DNA of 64,000 nt from Roseococcus thiosulfatophilus (lineage in GTDB: Bacteria; Pseudomonadota; Alphaproteobacteria; Acetobacterales; Acetobacteraceae): assembly GCF_017311575.1 (NCBI RefSeq), contig NZ_JAFFQY010000062.1:124001-188000 (forward strand). Reading direction: 5' to 3'. Position numbers and translations under genes: made by a program. How positions within the stretch are numbered: position 1 is the first letter of the stretch; the number at the start of each line of letters is the position of its first letter. Shown here one piece after another: positions 41,750 to 50,932 of this stretch. Below the pieces are notes generated by a model. That model was not told the origin of the DNA. It ran no database searches and saw only the letters and a list, made by a program, of their open reading frames with translations.

Positions 41750-43239
41750 CCGCCGAAGCGCCGGTTGTCCCCGGGCCTGAGGCGCAGCCCCGGGCGCAGC
41801 GCCGTGAAAGGCAGCGTGGCAGGGTCCGCCACCACCGGTCCTGGCGCGGCCGCCACCAGCACCGCCGCCGCGATGGGCTGGAAATGCGCCCGGAAATGCA
41901 CCGAGGACTTCACGGCCACGATCCGTTCCGCCGCCGGCTCCACGCCCAGATGGCGGAACACCGCCTGGTCATGCGCCTGCATCTTGCGCGAGACGATCAC
42001 CACCCGCACCGGCCCGACCCGCAGCAGCGCGGTGGGGCCGAGATTGGCCGGGTTCCCCGCGCCCATCGGCCCTTCCAGGGTGAAGCGGCCGTCCGACAGC
42101 CGCTCCACGACGCCCGTCACGCGCAGGGGCGCGCCGTCGCTCTTGCCGCCGAGGTCCAGCGTCACCGTGGCCCCCTCCCCCGCCGCGTGGCAGGCGGCGG
42201 CGGCGTCCGCGTCGTTCATGGGGGCCAGCGCGGCGGGTGCTCCCTGGCGCAGCAGCTCCGCCAGCAGCCCGGTGGTGTCGCCATGCCCGCCGCCGCCCGG
42301 ATTGTCCTGGGTGTCGGCGATGATGACGGGCTTGCCGGCACCGTCCGAGAGCCGCAGCGCCTCGGCCACGGCGGCGTCGGCCTCCATCACCCCGCCGGTG
42401 AAGGCGGCCTCGCGCGAGGCGATCTCCCGGGCCAGGGCGTCGGCGGCTTGTTCGGCCGCCTCCGGCGTCTCCGCCCAGCAGGCGATGGCCTGGCCGCAGC
42501 CGGGGAAATCCGCATAGGGAAAGCCGAAGCAGTAGCCGAGCTCGACCACGCCCTGCTCCAGCCGGGCGCGGGCCTCCATCACGCCCGCCATCGGCTCGAC
42601 CATGGTGCATTGGCTGGTGATGGGGATCAGGAAATCCAGTTCCCGGAAGGCCAGCGCCCAGGGCGCGCCGCGCCGGATGCGCGCCAGCAGCAGCTCGGTC
42701 GCGCGGCGGCCCACGGCGCGCATGTCCACATGCGGATAGGTGCGGTAGGGCACCAGGACATCGGCGCATTCCGCCATCAACCGCGTCATGTTGGCGTGCG
42801 GGTCGAGCGTGACGGCGATGGGAATGCCGGGCCCCACCACGGCGCGGGCGCGGCGCAGCAATTCGCCCTCGGCATCGGGGAAGTCGTCGCTGACCATGGC
42901 GCCGTGCAGGTCGAGAAACACGCCGTCCAGCGGCGCCTCGTCCAGCGCATCGGAGAGTGCCGCCAGGATCAGCGCCGAGAGCCGTTCGAAGGCCGCGCGC
43001 GTGACGGGCCCGGCCGGGTTGGCGAAGCCCCAGGCGAGGGGCGCAATCTTCGCCCCCGCCGCGTCACAGGCCGCGATGGCGCCGGCGGCGCAGGCGGAGG
43101 TGGGGCGCAGCCCTTCCACCAGCTCGTCCCGGTGCAGCAAAGGCGGCAGGCCGCCGGGCTTGAGGAAATCCTCCCAGCCCGTGGCGCGCGGGGCGAAGGA
43201 ATGGCTTTCGTGCAGGAAGCCGCCGATGGCGATTCTCAT
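41746..43239 (-). CDS. MlrC (M81) family metallohydrolase
   Basis: 497 aa from the ATG at 43239, overlapping the upstream gene stop by four bases. It has the two-part MlrC fold: the N-terminal DUF1485 half starts MRIAIGGFLHESHSFAPRAT, with GVFLDLHGAMVSDDFPDAEG and VTLDPHANMTRLM (metal ligands Asp, His, His), and VLVPYRTYPHVDM; the C-terminal MlrC half contains VIIADTQDNPGGGGHGDTTG and ends PGLRLRPGDNRRF. MlrC was named for hydrolysing linearised microcystin fragments in Sphingomonas, but most homologues act on unknown amides or esters. It forms a unit with the two M20-type amidohydrolases upstream. Confidence 0.9.
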   Translation of the reverse strand: MRIAIGGFLHESHSFAPRATGWEDFLKPGGLPPLLHRDELVEGLRPTSACAAGAIAACDAAGAKIAPLAWGFANPAGPVTRAAFERLSALILAALSDALDEAPLDGVFLDLHGAMVSDDFPDAEGELLRRARAVVGPGIPIAVTLDPHANMTRLMAECADVLVPYRTYPHVDMRAVGRRATELLLARIRRGAPWALAFRELDFLIPITSQCTMVEPMAGVMEARARLEQGVVELGYCFGFPYADFPGCGQAIACWAETPEAAEQAADALAREIASREAAFTGGVMEADAAVAEALRLSDGAGKPVIIADTQDNPGGGGHGDTTGLLAELLRQGAPAALAPMNDADAAAACHAAGEGATVTLDLGGKSDGAPLRVTGVVERLSDGRFTLEGPMGAGNPANLGPTALLRVGPVRVVIVSRKMQAHDQAVFRHLGVEPAAERIVAVKSSVHFRAHFQPIAAAVLVAAAPGPVVADPATLPFTALRPGLRLRPGDNRRFGG

Positions 43240-44468
43240 TGCGCCGCCTCCAATATGGTATCGGCCAGCACCAGCAGCCCCGCCTCGGCCCATTCGGGGG
43301 TGATGCTCTCGGCCTCGTTGTGGGACAGGCCGCCATGGCAGGGCACGAAGATCATGGCGGTGGGCACGCTTCGCGCGACATAGACGGCGTCATGGCCGAT
43401 GCCGGTGGGCATCTCCTTCGCCGCCAGCCCCCGCCGCGCGACCGAGGCGCGCAAATGCCCGAGCAGCGCCGCGTCGAAGCGGATGGGCGGCGAATGCCAG
43501 AAATCGCTGACGGTGATGGTCACGTCCCGCGCCCGCGCGATCTCCGCGGCCCGCGCGCGCAGCGCCTCGCCCATGGCGTCAAGCTGCGCGGGGTCGCCAT
43601 GGCGCGTGTCCACGCTGAACCAGACCCGCCCGGGTGCCACGTTGCGGCTGTCGGGGTGGACCACGATGCGACCGACCGTGCCGCGGCCCAGTTCGCCATC
43701 GGGGGCGCGGGCGGCGATGGCGATCTCCTCCACCGCCGCGATCAGGTGGCTGGCCGCCACCAGCGCATCGCGCCGGCCGGCCATGGCGCTGCCGCCATGC
43801 GCCTCGGCGCCCTCCACCACCACATCGTACCAGCGCTGGGCCAGCGCATGGGTGACGATGCCGACCGACTTGCCTTCGCGCTCCAGCACCGGGCCCTGCT
43901 CGATATGCAGTTCCAGGAAGGCGGCCATCTCGGGCAGCGTTTCGGAACCGCGCCAGCCGATGCGGGCGAGTTCCGCGCCGAAGCTCACGCCGGTGGCATC
44001 GGTCGTTTCCAGCACCTGCTCGGGTGGGAAGATGCCCATGGCGGCGCCGCTGCCCATCATGGGGGGTGAGAAACGCGCGCCCTCCTCATTGGTGAAGTTC
44101 ACCAGCATGAGCGGCGCCTCGGTTTCGGCACCCGCCTCGTGCAAAGCGCGCAGCACCTCCAGCCCGGCCAGCACGCCCAGCACCCCGTCGAACTTGCCGC
44201 CCGTGGGCTGGGTGTCGAGATGGCTGCCGAAGGCCACCGGCTTGCGAGCGGGGTCGCGCCCTGGCCGCAGCAGCGCCATGTTGCCGAAGGGGTCGAGGTG
44301 CAGGGTGCAGCCCAGCGCGGTCGCGCGTTCCACCAGCCAGGCGCGGGCCTCGCCGTCCAGGTCCGTCAGCGCCTGGCGGTTGCAGCCGCCGCGCGGGGTG
44401 CCGCCGATCCGCGCGATCTCATGCAGGTCGGCCCAGAGGCGGGCGCCTGAGAGGGGGATATTCCTCAT
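43236..44468 (-). CDS. M20-family amidohydrolase, N-carbamoyl-amino-acid hydrolase / allantoate amidohydrolase type
   Basis: 410 aa from the ATG at 44468, six bases after GGAGGCGGGC. It is a HyuC/AllC/beta-ureidopropionase-like metalloenzyme: GSHLDTQPTGGKFDGVLGVL carries the first His-x-Asp and bridging Asp, FTNEEGARFSPPM the Glu pair, ELHIEQGPVLEREGKSVGIV the next ligand and dimerisation start, and the C-terminal CHGGLSHNEAE the last His. The catalytic di-metal set is complete. It would release amino acid and ammonia from carbamoyl or ureido compounds. It precedes mlrC with a four-base overlap and follows the ArgE/DapE-like gene by 64 bases. Confidence 0.9.
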   Translation of the reverse strand: MRNIPLSGARLWADLHEIARIGGTPRGGCNRQALTDLDGEARAWLVERATALGCTLHLDPFGNMALLRPGRDPARKPVAFGSHLDTQPTGGKFDGVLGVLAGLEVLRALHEAGAETEAPLMLVNFTNEEGARFSPPMMGSGAAMGIFPPEQVLETTDATGVSFGAELARIGWRGSETLPEMAAFLELHIEQGPVLEREGKSVGIVTHALAQRWYDVVVEGAEAHGGSAMAGRRDALVAASHLIAAVEEIAIAARAPDGELGRGTVGRIVVHPDSRNVAPGRVWFSVDTRHGDPAQLDAMGEALRARAAEIARARDVTITVSDFWHSPPIRFDAALLGHLRASVARRGLAAKEMPTGIGHDAVYVARSVPTAMIFVPCHGGLSHNEAESITPEWAEAGLLVLADTILEAAQ

Positions 44469-44532
44469 GCCCGCCTCCGATCGCCGCAGGGCGCAGCGCA
44501 GCGCGCGCCGGAGGCGTGAATCGGGGGCACCA

Positions 44533-45822
44533 TCATGCGCGCTCCACCCCACACCACTCCGCCATGGCCAGCGCGATGCTGCGCGTGATGCCGTGGACGC
44601 TTTCCACGCCCACATTCTCGTCAATGCCATGGATGTCCTGCGCGTCCGGCCCGAAGACCGCGCAGGGCGTGCCCTGGTAGAGGACGTAATGGCGACCATC
44701 GGTCAGGCCCGTCGCCGGGTAGTCGCGCAGGCTGCCGCCCGTGGCCTCGGCATAGCTGCGGCGGGCGAGCGCGCTGATCTCGGTGTCGCGCGGGAAGTTG
44801 CAGGGGTCGGCCATGAAACCCTTGAATTCCAGCTTCACCTGGGCGCCGCGCAGGCGCTCATGCTGGCTGGCCTGGGCCACAAGGCGCTCGATGTCGCGCT
44901 TCGTCTCGGCGGCCGTGTAGCCCAGCATGACGCCGACCCGCAGGCCGATGCGGCAGCGCGTGGCGACGGAAGAATTCCACTCGCCCCCCTCGATGGTGCC
45001 GAGGTTCACGTTCACCGGGTGGTTCACCCCATGGAATTCGGGGGCGATGTGCTCGGCGCGGTTGCGCTCGGACTCATACTCCTTGAAGGCGCCGGCGATG
45101 ATCTGCGCGGCCTCGATGGCGTTCACCCCCGCCTGCATGTCCCGCACATGGGCCGGGCGGCCGCTGACCGTCACCCAGGCCCAGACCACGCCCACCTCGG
45201 CGGTGTAGAGCGCGTCCATCCCCGGACCGGGTTCGGGGATGATGACGGCGTCGGGCTTGGGCAGGGCGAGCATGGCGGCGAGCGCGCCATTGCCGGTGCA
45301 TTCCTCCTCGATGACGGCGGCCATCTGCACCTCGGCCGCCGGCTGCAGCCCGGCGCGCTTCAGCGCGGCGAAGGCCATGGCGTAGCTGACGATTCCCGCC
45401 TTCATGTCGCCGGCGCCGCGGCCATAGACGCGACCGTTGCGGATGGCGGGCGCATAGGGCGGGGTGTCCCACATGTCGGCCGCGCCCTCGGGCACCACAT
45501 CTACATGGCCTTGCAGCAGCAGAGACCGGCCCGAGGCCGCGCGCGGGCGGTGGATCGCCGCCACATTGTCGCGGCCCGTGTAGGGGATCAGCGGCGGCGA
45601 GAGGCCCGGGTGCCCGGCCATCGCCTCCGGGTCGGTCGGGATGGGGAAGGGGTCGAGGCCGAGATGGCGGTAGAGCCGCGCCATCTCGTTCAGCGCCCCC
45701 GCCTCGTTCCCGAGGGTGGAGGGGCAGCGCACCAGGCGGAACAGCCAGTCCAGGCTTTCGTCACGCAGGGAATCGCAGGCGTCGAGGATGGCGCGGCGCG
45801 CGCCGGGGTCTAGCGAGGGCAT
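44533..45822 (-). CDS. ArgE/DapE family (M20) deacylase
   Basis: 429 aa. Metal ligands are in order: LLLQGHVDVVP (His, Asp), GAGDMKAGIV (bridging Asp), VIEEECTGNGALA (Glu pair), VIIPEPG (Glu), and the C-terminal DIHGIDENV (His). The dimerisation domain lies near 215-330 (VVWAWVTVSGRPAHVRDMQA). This is an N-acyl-amino-acid deacylase or related peptidase, but not necessarily ArgE or DapE, since it lacks pathway neighbours. It is the first gene of the three-gene minus-strand hydrolase unit and is divergent from the acetylpolyamine amidohydrolase (62 bases apart). Confidence 0.88.
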   Translation of the reverse strand: MPSLDPGARRAILDACDSLRDESLDWLFRLVRCPSTLGNEAGALNEMARLYRHLGLDPFPIPTDPEAMAGHPGLSPPLIPYTGRDNVAAIHRPRAASGRSLLLQGHVDVVPEGAADMWDTPPYAPAIRNGRVYGRGAGDMKAGIVSYAMAFAALKRAGLQPAAEVQMAAVIEEECTGNGALAAMLALPKPDAVIIPEPGPGMDALYTAEVGVVWAWVTVSGRPAHVRDMQAGVNAIEAAQIIAGAFKEYESERNRAEHIAPEFHGVNHPVNVNLGTIEGGEWNSSVATRCRIGLRVGVMLGYTAAETKRDIERLVAQASQHERLRGAQVKLEFKGFMADPCNFPRDTEISALARRSYAEATGGSLRDYPATGLTDGRHYVLYQGTPCAVFGPDAQDIHGIDENVGVESVHGITRSIALAMAEWCGVERA

Positions 45823-45884
45823 GGCGGCAGCACACCAGCGCCCCGCCGTGTTGTCGAGGGGCGGGCCGGTGTTACCGTGCCCCC

Positions 45885-46916
45885 ATGAAAGCCTTCCACG
45901 ACCCGGGCGAAGCCGCCCACCACCCGAAATTCTTCCTGATGCGCGGGGCGCTGCGGGCCAACTACGAAATTCCGGCCCGCGCCGCCTCGCTGCGGGAGGG
46001 CCTGGCGCGGCTGGGCCTCACGCCGGAAGCGGTGGCCGCGCCGGGCAAGGCCGCGCTCGCCCGGCTGCACAGCCAGGCCTATCTCGACTTCCTGGAATCC
46101 GCCGCCGCCGAATGGGCTTCCCTGCCCGAGGCCGGGCCCGAGGTCGTCGCCAACATCCACCCCACGCCCGAAATGCTGGAACAGGCGCAGCTCGCCCCCA
46201 CCCACATCACGGCCCGCACCGGCATCTTCACCGCCGACACGGCCTGCCCCATCGGGCCGGGCACCTGGGAGGCCTCGCTCGGCGCCGCCGCCTGCGCCCT
46301 GGCCGCGGCCGATGTGGCGGCGGGGGGCGGCGACGCCTATGCCCTCTGCCGGCCGCCCGGCCACCACGCCTATGCCGCGCGGGCGGGCGGGCATTGCTAC
46401 ATCAACAACTCGGCCCTGGCGGCGCAGCGGCTGCGCGATGCGGGGGCGGCGCGCGTGGCCGTGCTCGACATTGACAGCCACCACGGCAACGGCACCCAGG
46501 GCATCTTCTGGGAGCGGCCGGATGTGCTGACCGTCTCCCTCCACGCCGACCCCTCCCGCTACTACCCCTGGTATGTGGGCTTCGCGGGCGAGACGGGGGG
46601 CGGCGCGGGGGCGGGCTTCAACCTCAACCTGCCCCAGCCCTTCGGCACCGGCGACGAAGGGTGGCTGGCCGCGCTGGAACAGGGCCTGGCCGCACTGCGC
46701 GGCTTCGCGCCCGACGCGCTGGTGGTGGCGCTGGGCTTCGACGCCAGCGAGCATGAACCATTGGCCGCGCTGAAGGTGACGGCGGACGGCTTCGCCCGCG
46801 CGGGCCAGGCCATCGGCGCGCTCCGCCTGCCCACCGCCATCTGCCAGGAGGGCGGCTACAATTGCGACATCCTGGGTGACCTGCTGGCCCGTTTCCTGTC
46901 AGGCTTCGGCCGATGA
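45885..46916 (+). CDS. Histone-deacetylase-like amidohydrolase (acetylpolyamine amidohydrolase type)
   Basis: 343 aa. The zinc-dependent arginase/deacetylase fold is clear: LCRPPGHHAYAARAGG (the two catalytic histidines), GGHCYINNSALAAQRL, VLDIDSHHGNGTQGIFWERP (zinc ligands Asp and His), VALGFDASEHEPL (the last Asp) and ICQEGGYNCDILGDLLARFL. The opening MKAFHDPGEAAHHPKFFLMR is typical of the ApaH/APAH group that deacetylates putrescine, cadaverine or spermidine derivatives. It overlaps the dipeptidase gene by four bases (ATGA), so the two are made together. Confidence 0.93.
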   Translation: MKAFHDPGEAAHHPKFFLMRGALRANYEIPARAASLREGLARLGLTPEAVAAPGKAALARLHSQAYLDFLESAAAEWASLPEAGPEVVANIHPTPEMLEQAQLAPTHITARTGIFTADTACPIGPGTWEASLGAAACALAAADVAAGGGDAYALCRPPGHHAYAARAGGHCYINNSALAAQRLRDAGAARVAVLDIDSHHGNGTQGIFWERPDVLTVSLHADPSRYYPWYVGFAGETGGGAGAGFNLNLPQPFGTGDEGWLAALEQGLAALRGFAPDALVVALGFDASEHEPLAALKVTADGFARAGQAIGALRLPTAICQEGGYNCDILGDLLARFLSGFGR

Positions 46917-47908
46917 ACACGAACAACCCGCTGATCCTCGACACGCACATTGACATCCGCTGGCCCGACCCGCCGGACTGGCTTTCCCACACCGACCGCT
47001 GCGTGGACCTGCCCAAGATGCGCGAGGGCGGCATGTCGGCCGCCGTCTTCATCGCCTATGTGGCGCAAGGCCCGCGCGACCATGTGGGCCACGCGGCCGC
47101 CGCCGCCCGCGCCGAGGCCATGCTGCGCCACATCCGCGACCGCGCGGACGGCAGCACCGCCCGCTTCTGCGCCACCCCCGACGAGGTGGAGGCCGCCTTC
47201 GCCGCCGGCGTGCCCGCCGTGCTCTCGGCGGTGGAGAACGGCTATGCCATGGGGCATGACCTCGGCCGCATCGCGCTGTGGCGGCGCCTGGGGGCCATCT
47301 ACCTCACGCTGACCCATGATGGGCACAACGCCCTCTCCGACAGCGCCCGCCCGCGCAAGAACCTGGGCGATGCCGAGGAGGAGCATGGCGGGCTGACCGC
47401 GCTGGGCCGCGCCGCCATCGCGGAGATGAACCGCGTGGGGCTGATGCTGGACTGCTCGCACGTGTCGAAGGCCGGCATGATGCAGGCTTGCGAGGCCTCC
47501 CGCGCGCCCCTCGCCGTCACCCACACCGCCTGCGCCGCGCTGAACGCCCACCCGCGCAACCTGGATGATGAGCAGCTCGACGCCATCCGCGCCTGCGGGG
47601 GCGTGGCGCAGATCACGGCCGTGGCCTCCTTCCTGAAGGCGGCACCCCCCAATGGCGCGGCCCAGGCGACGGTGGCGGATCTGGTGGACCATGTGGACCA
47701 TGCGGTGCGGCGCATCGGCCTGGACCATGTCGGCATCTCGTCCGATTTCGACGGGGGCGGCGGGGTGCAGGGTTGGATGCATGCGGGGGAAAGTGCCGCC
47801 ATCACCGCGGAACTGGCCCGGCGCGGCTATGGCCCGCGCGAGATCGGGCTGCTCTGGTCCGGCAATTTCCTGCGGGTCTGGCGGCAGGTTCTTCGCCACG
47901 TGACATGA
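46913..47908 (+). CDS. Renal-dipeptidase-like (M19) membrane dipeptidase
   Basis: 331 aa. M19 landmarks: ILDTHIDIRWPDPPDW at the start (His-x-Asp zinc site), a central bridging glutamate in AVLSAVENGYAMG, LMLDCSHVSKAGMMQA, VTHTACAALNAHPRNLDDEQ (His ligands), and DHVGISSDFDGGGGVQGW near the end. It cleaves dipeptides, possibly including D-residues, in a metal-dependent way. No signal peptide is evident, so it is likely cytoplasmic. Coupled to the deacetylase gene upstream; the following gene is pntAA. Confidence 0.92.
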   Translation: MNTNNPLILDTHIDIRWPDPPDWLSHTDRCVDLPKMREGGMSAAVFIAYVAQGPRDHVGHAAAAARAEAMLRHIRDRADGSTARFCATPDEVEAAFAAGVPAVLSAVENGYAMGHDLGRIALWRRLGAIYLTLTHDGHNALSDSARPRKNLGDAEEEHGGLTALGRAAIAEMNRVGLMLDCSHVSKAGMMQACEASRAPLAVTHTACAALNAHPRNLDDEQLDAIRACGGVAQITAVASFLKAAPPNGAAQATVADLVDHVDHAVRRIGLDHVGISSDFDGGGGVQGWMHAGESAAITAELARRGYGPREIGLLWSGNFLRVWRQVLRHVT

Positions 47909-47938
47909 ACGCAACGTCTTGCGCCTGGGGCCGCAGCG

Positions 47939-47948
47939 TGCATATGCA
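47939..47948. promoter_or_regulatory. Palindrome in the pntAA upstream region
   Basis: tgcatatgca, a perfect 10-base palindrome, lies 45-54 bases before the pntAA ATG and is flanked by direct copies of gcagcgt. It may belong to the pnt operon promoter; low certainty. Confidence 0.3.
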
Positions 47949-47992
47949 GCGTCCGGACAAATAGCCGACCATTCAACGGGGGATATGGCCTG

Positions 47993-49114
47993 ATGCGCCT
48001 TGCGGTCCTGAAGGAGACGAAGCCCGGCGAAAGCCGAGTGGCGGCGACGCCCGAGACGGTGAAGAAACTCATCGCCCTCGGTCTCGATGTCACGGTGCAG
48101 CAGGGTGCGGGCCTGGCCTCCGGCCTGCCGGACGCGGATTACGCCGCCGCCGGCGCCACCCTGGCGCCCGATGCCGCCGCCACCGTGGCGGGCGCCGCCA
48201 TCGTCTTCACCGTCCGCGCGCCGGAGGCGCCCCTGCCGCAGGGCGCGCTGCTGATCGGCACGCTCCAGGCCGATGCCGCCGCGGCAGGGGCCTTCGCGAC
48301 GGCCGGGGTGGATGCCTGTTCCATGGAGCTCCTGCCGCGCATCACCCGCGCGCAAAGCATGGACGTGCTCTCCTCCCAGGCGAATTTGGCGGGCTACCGC
48401 GCCGTGATCGAGGGTGCTGCCGCCTTCGACCGCGGCTTCCCCATGCTGATGACGGCGGCCGGCACGGTGCCCGCCGCCAATGTCTTCGTGATGGGCGCGG
48501 GCGTGGCGGGCCTCCAGGCCATCGCCACGGCCCGGCGTCTCGGCGGCCGCGTCTCGGCCACCGATGTGCGCCCCGCCGCCAAGGAGGAGATCAAATCCCT
48601 CGGCGCCAGCTTCGTCGGCTACGAGGACGAGGAGAGCAAGGCCGCCCAGACCGCCGGCGGCTACGCCAAGCAGCTCTCCGCCGAATTCTACGCCAAGCAG
48701 GCTGAGGTGGTGGCCGCCCATATCGCCAAGCAGGACGTCGTGGTCTGCACCGCGCTGGTGCAGGGCCGCAAGGCGCCCACCCTGGTGACGGAGGCCATGG
48801 TCGCCTCCATGAAGCCCGGCAGCGTCATCGTGGACATCGCGGCCGATGCCGGCGGCAATTGCGCGCTGACCAAGCCCGGCCAGTCCTACCTGACGGACAA
48901 TGGCGTGAAGATCCTGGGCTTCACCAACTGGCCCGGCCGCATCCCCGCCGCCGCCAGCGCCCTCTACGCGCGCAACCTGCTCACCTTCCTGACCACCTTC
49001 TGGGACAAGGACGCGAAGGCGCCCAAGCTGCCGCCCGAGGACGACATCGTCCAGGGTGTCACGCTGACGCGCGGCGGCGCCGTGGTCCACAAGATGTTCG
49101 CCCCCGCGGCCTGA
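47993..49114 (+). CDS. pntAA: Proton-translocating NAD(P) transhydrogenase, subunit alpha part 1
   Basis: 373 aa, the soluble NAD(H)-binding domain I. It starts MRLAVLKETKPGESRVAATP, as in all alpha subunits, has the RQD-loop region and the Rossmann motif VMGAGVAGLQAIATARRLGG near 165, then VSATDVRPAAKEEI, and ends with ILGFTNWPGRIPAAASALYA. The alpha chain is split into PntAA and PntAB, the arrangement known from Rhodospirillum rubrum. Twelve bases separate it from pntAB. The complex sits in the inner membrane and uses the proton gradient to make NADPH. Confidence 0.96.
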   Translation: MRLAVLKETKPGESRVAATPETVKKLIALGLDVTVQQGAGLASGLPDADYAAAGATLAPDAAATVAGAAIVFTVRAPEAPLPQGALLIGTLQADAAAAGAFATAGVDACSMELLPRITRAQSMDVLSSQANLAGYRAVIEGAAAFDRGFPMLMTAAGTVPAANVFVMGAGVAGLQAIATARRLGGRVSATDVRPAAKEEIKSLGASFVGYEDEESKAAQTAGGYAKQLSAEFYAKQAEVVAAHIAKQDVVVCTALVQGRKAPTLVTEAMVASMKPGSVIVDIAADAGGNCALTKPGQSYLTDNGVKILGFTNWPGRIPAAASALYARNLLTFLTTFWDKDAKAPKLPPEDDIVQGVTLTRGGAVVHKMFAPAA

Positions 49115-49125
49115 CGGAGACCCCC

Positions 49126-49524
49126 ATGAGCACCCAGACGGAACTGGCCAACCGCGCCGCCGAGCTTTCGGCCCGCGCCGCCGAGCTGGCGGACTTCGCC
49201 CGCCGCGCCGCCGAGGCCACCGCCCCCGTGGCCCAGGTGGTGGAACCCTTCCTGCTGATGCTGACCATCTTTCTGATGGCCTGCTTCGTCGGATACTACG
49301 TGGTGTGGTCGGTGACGCCCGCGCTGCACTCGCCGCTGATGGGCGTCACCAACGCCATCTCCTCCGTCATCGTGGTGGGCGGCATCCTCGCCGCCGCGGC
49401 GGCTGAGAGCGATGCGGCACGGCTCTTTGGGGTGCTCGCCGTCACCCTCGCTTCGGTGAACATCTTCGGCGGCTTCCTCGTCACGCGCCGCATGCTCTCC
49501 ATGTTCCAGAAGAAGAAGGGCTGA
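49126..49524 (+). CDS. pntAB: Proton-translocating NAD(P) transhydrogenase, subunit alpha part 2
   Basis: 132 aa from the ATG at 49126. An N-terminal helical, Ala-rich extension (ELANRAAELSARAAELADFA) precedes three or four membrane spans: PFLLMLTIFLMACFVGYYVV, GVTNAISSVIVVGGILAAAA and LFGVLAVTLASVNIFGGFLV, ending in TRRMLSMFQKKKG. This is the small membrane domain II fragment of a three-subunit enzyme. NAISSVIVVGG is a conserved stretch. It lies between pntAA and pntB with short spacers. Confidence 0.95.
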   Translation: MSTQTELANRAAELSARAAELADFARRAAEATAPVAQVVEPFLLMLTIFLMACFVGYYVVWSVTPALHSPLMGVTNAISSVIVVGGILAAAAAESDAARLFGVLAVTLASVNIFGGFLVTRRMLSMFQKKKG

Positions 49525-49531
49525 GGCAGCC

Positions 49532-50932
49532 ATGGCCACCATCGCCACCCTCGCCTACCTCGCCGCCTCGGTCCTGTTCATCCTGGCGCTGCGCGGGCTG
49601 TCCCACCCCGAGACCTCCCGCCAGGGCAACCAGTACGGCATGATCGGGATGGGCATCGCCATCCTGGCCACCATCCTGAACTCCGGCATGGATTTCGGCG
49701 GCTTCGTCCTGATCATCGCGGGCATCGCCATCGGCGGCTCGATCGGCACGATCATCGCGAGCCGCATCCAGATGACCTCGCTGCCGCAGCTGGTGGCGGC
49801 CTTCCACAGCCTGGTGGGCATGGCGGCCGTCTTCGTGGCGGCGGCCGCGCTCTACTCGCCGCAGAGCTTCGGCATCGGCGTGCCGGGGAACATCAAGGGG
49901 GCCTCGCTGCTCGAGATGTCGCTGGGCCTGGCCATCGGGGCCATCACCTTCTCGGGCTCGGTCATCGCCTTCCTCAAGCTGGATGGCCGCATGTCGGGCG
50001 CGCCCATCCTCTTCGCGAACCAGCACAAGCTGAACGCGGGGCTGGGCATCCTTCTTCTGCTGCTGGTGATCCTCTTCGTCGCCACCGGTTCGCCCACCCT
50101 GTTCTGGATGATCGCGATCCTGGCCTTTGGCCTGGGCTTCCTGCTGATCATCCCGATCGGCGGCGCGGACATGCCGGTGGTGGTGTCCATGCTGAACAGC
50201 TATTCGGGCTGGGCGGCGGCGGGCATCGGCTTCACCATCGGCAACCTGCTGCTGATCGTGACCGGCGCGCTGGTGGGCGCCTCGGGCGCCATCCTCTCCT
50301 ACATCATGTGCAAGGGGATGAACCGCTCCATCATCAACGTGCTGCTGGGCGGCTTCGGCTCGGACAGCGGCGCGGCGGCGGCCGGCGGCGGGGGCGAGCG
50401 TGCCCCGGTCAAGGCCGGCAGCCCCGAGGACGCGGCCTTCATCATGAAGAACGCCGGCAAGATCATCGTGGTGCCCGGCTATGGCATGGCCGTCGCCCAG
50501 GCCCAGCAGGTGGTGCGCGAAATGGCGGACCTGCTGAAGAAGGAGGGCGTGGAGGTCAGCTACGCCATCCACCCCGTCGCCGGCCGCATGCCCGGCCACA
50601 TGAACGTGCTGCTGGCCGAGGCGAACGTGCCCTATGACGAGGTGCATGAGCTGGAGGAGATCAACCCCGAATTCGCCGAGGCGGACGTGGCCTATGTGAT
50701 CGGGGCCAATGACGTCACCAACCCGGCCGCCAAGACCGACAAGTCCAGCGCCATCTACGGCATGCCCATCCTGGACGTGGAGCGCGCCAAGACGGTGTTC
50801 TTCGTGAAGCGCGGCATGGCCAGCGGCTATGCCGGCGTGGAGAACGAGTTGTTCTTCCGCCCGAACACGATGATGCTGTTCGGCGACGCGAAGAAGGTGA
50901 CGCAGGAGATCGTGCAGGCTTTGCAGCGCTGA
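49532..50932 (+). CDS. pntB: Proton-translocating NAD(P) transhydrogenase, subunit beta
   Basis: 466 aa. About nine membrane spans (LAYLAASVLFILALRGLSHP through AAAGIGFTIGNLLLIVTGAL) contain the conserved HSLVGMAA histidine of the proton path. After an Ala/Gly-rich linker the NADP-binding domain III starts with EDAAFIMKNAGKIIVVPGYG, then MAVAQAQQVVREMADLLKKE, VEVSYAIHPVAGRMPGHMNV and VIGANDVTNPAAKTDKSSAI. All key features of PntB are present. Its last codons and stop form part of a strong terminator hairpin. Confidence 0.97.
   Translation: MATIATLAYLAASVLFILALRGLSHPETSRQGNQYGMIGMGIAILATILNSGMDFGGFVLIIAGIAIGGSIGTIIASRIQMTSLPQLVAAFHSLVGMAAVFVAAAALYSPQSFGIGVPGNIKGASLLEMSLGLAIGAITFSGSVIAFLKLDGRMSGAPILFANQHKLNAGLGILLLLLVILFVATGSPTLFWMIAILAFGLGFLLIIPIGGADMPVVVSMLNSYSGWAAAGIGFTIGNLLLIVTGALVGASGAILSYIMCKGMNRSIINVLLGGFGSDSGAAAAGGGGERAPVKAGSPEDAAFIMKNAGKIIVVPGYGMAVAQAQQVVREMADLLKKEGVEVSYAIHPVAGRMPGHMNVLLAEANVPYDEVHELEEINPEFAEADVAYVIGANDVTNPAAKTDKSSAIYGMPILDVERAKTVFFVKRGMASGYAGVENELFFRPNTMMLFGDAKKVTQEIVQALQR

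Noticed and set aside
46856-49090. A 744-residue minus-strand frame opposite the dipeptidase and pntAA
   Set aside because: Crosses two genuine genes with full motifs; composition is that of an antisense frame.
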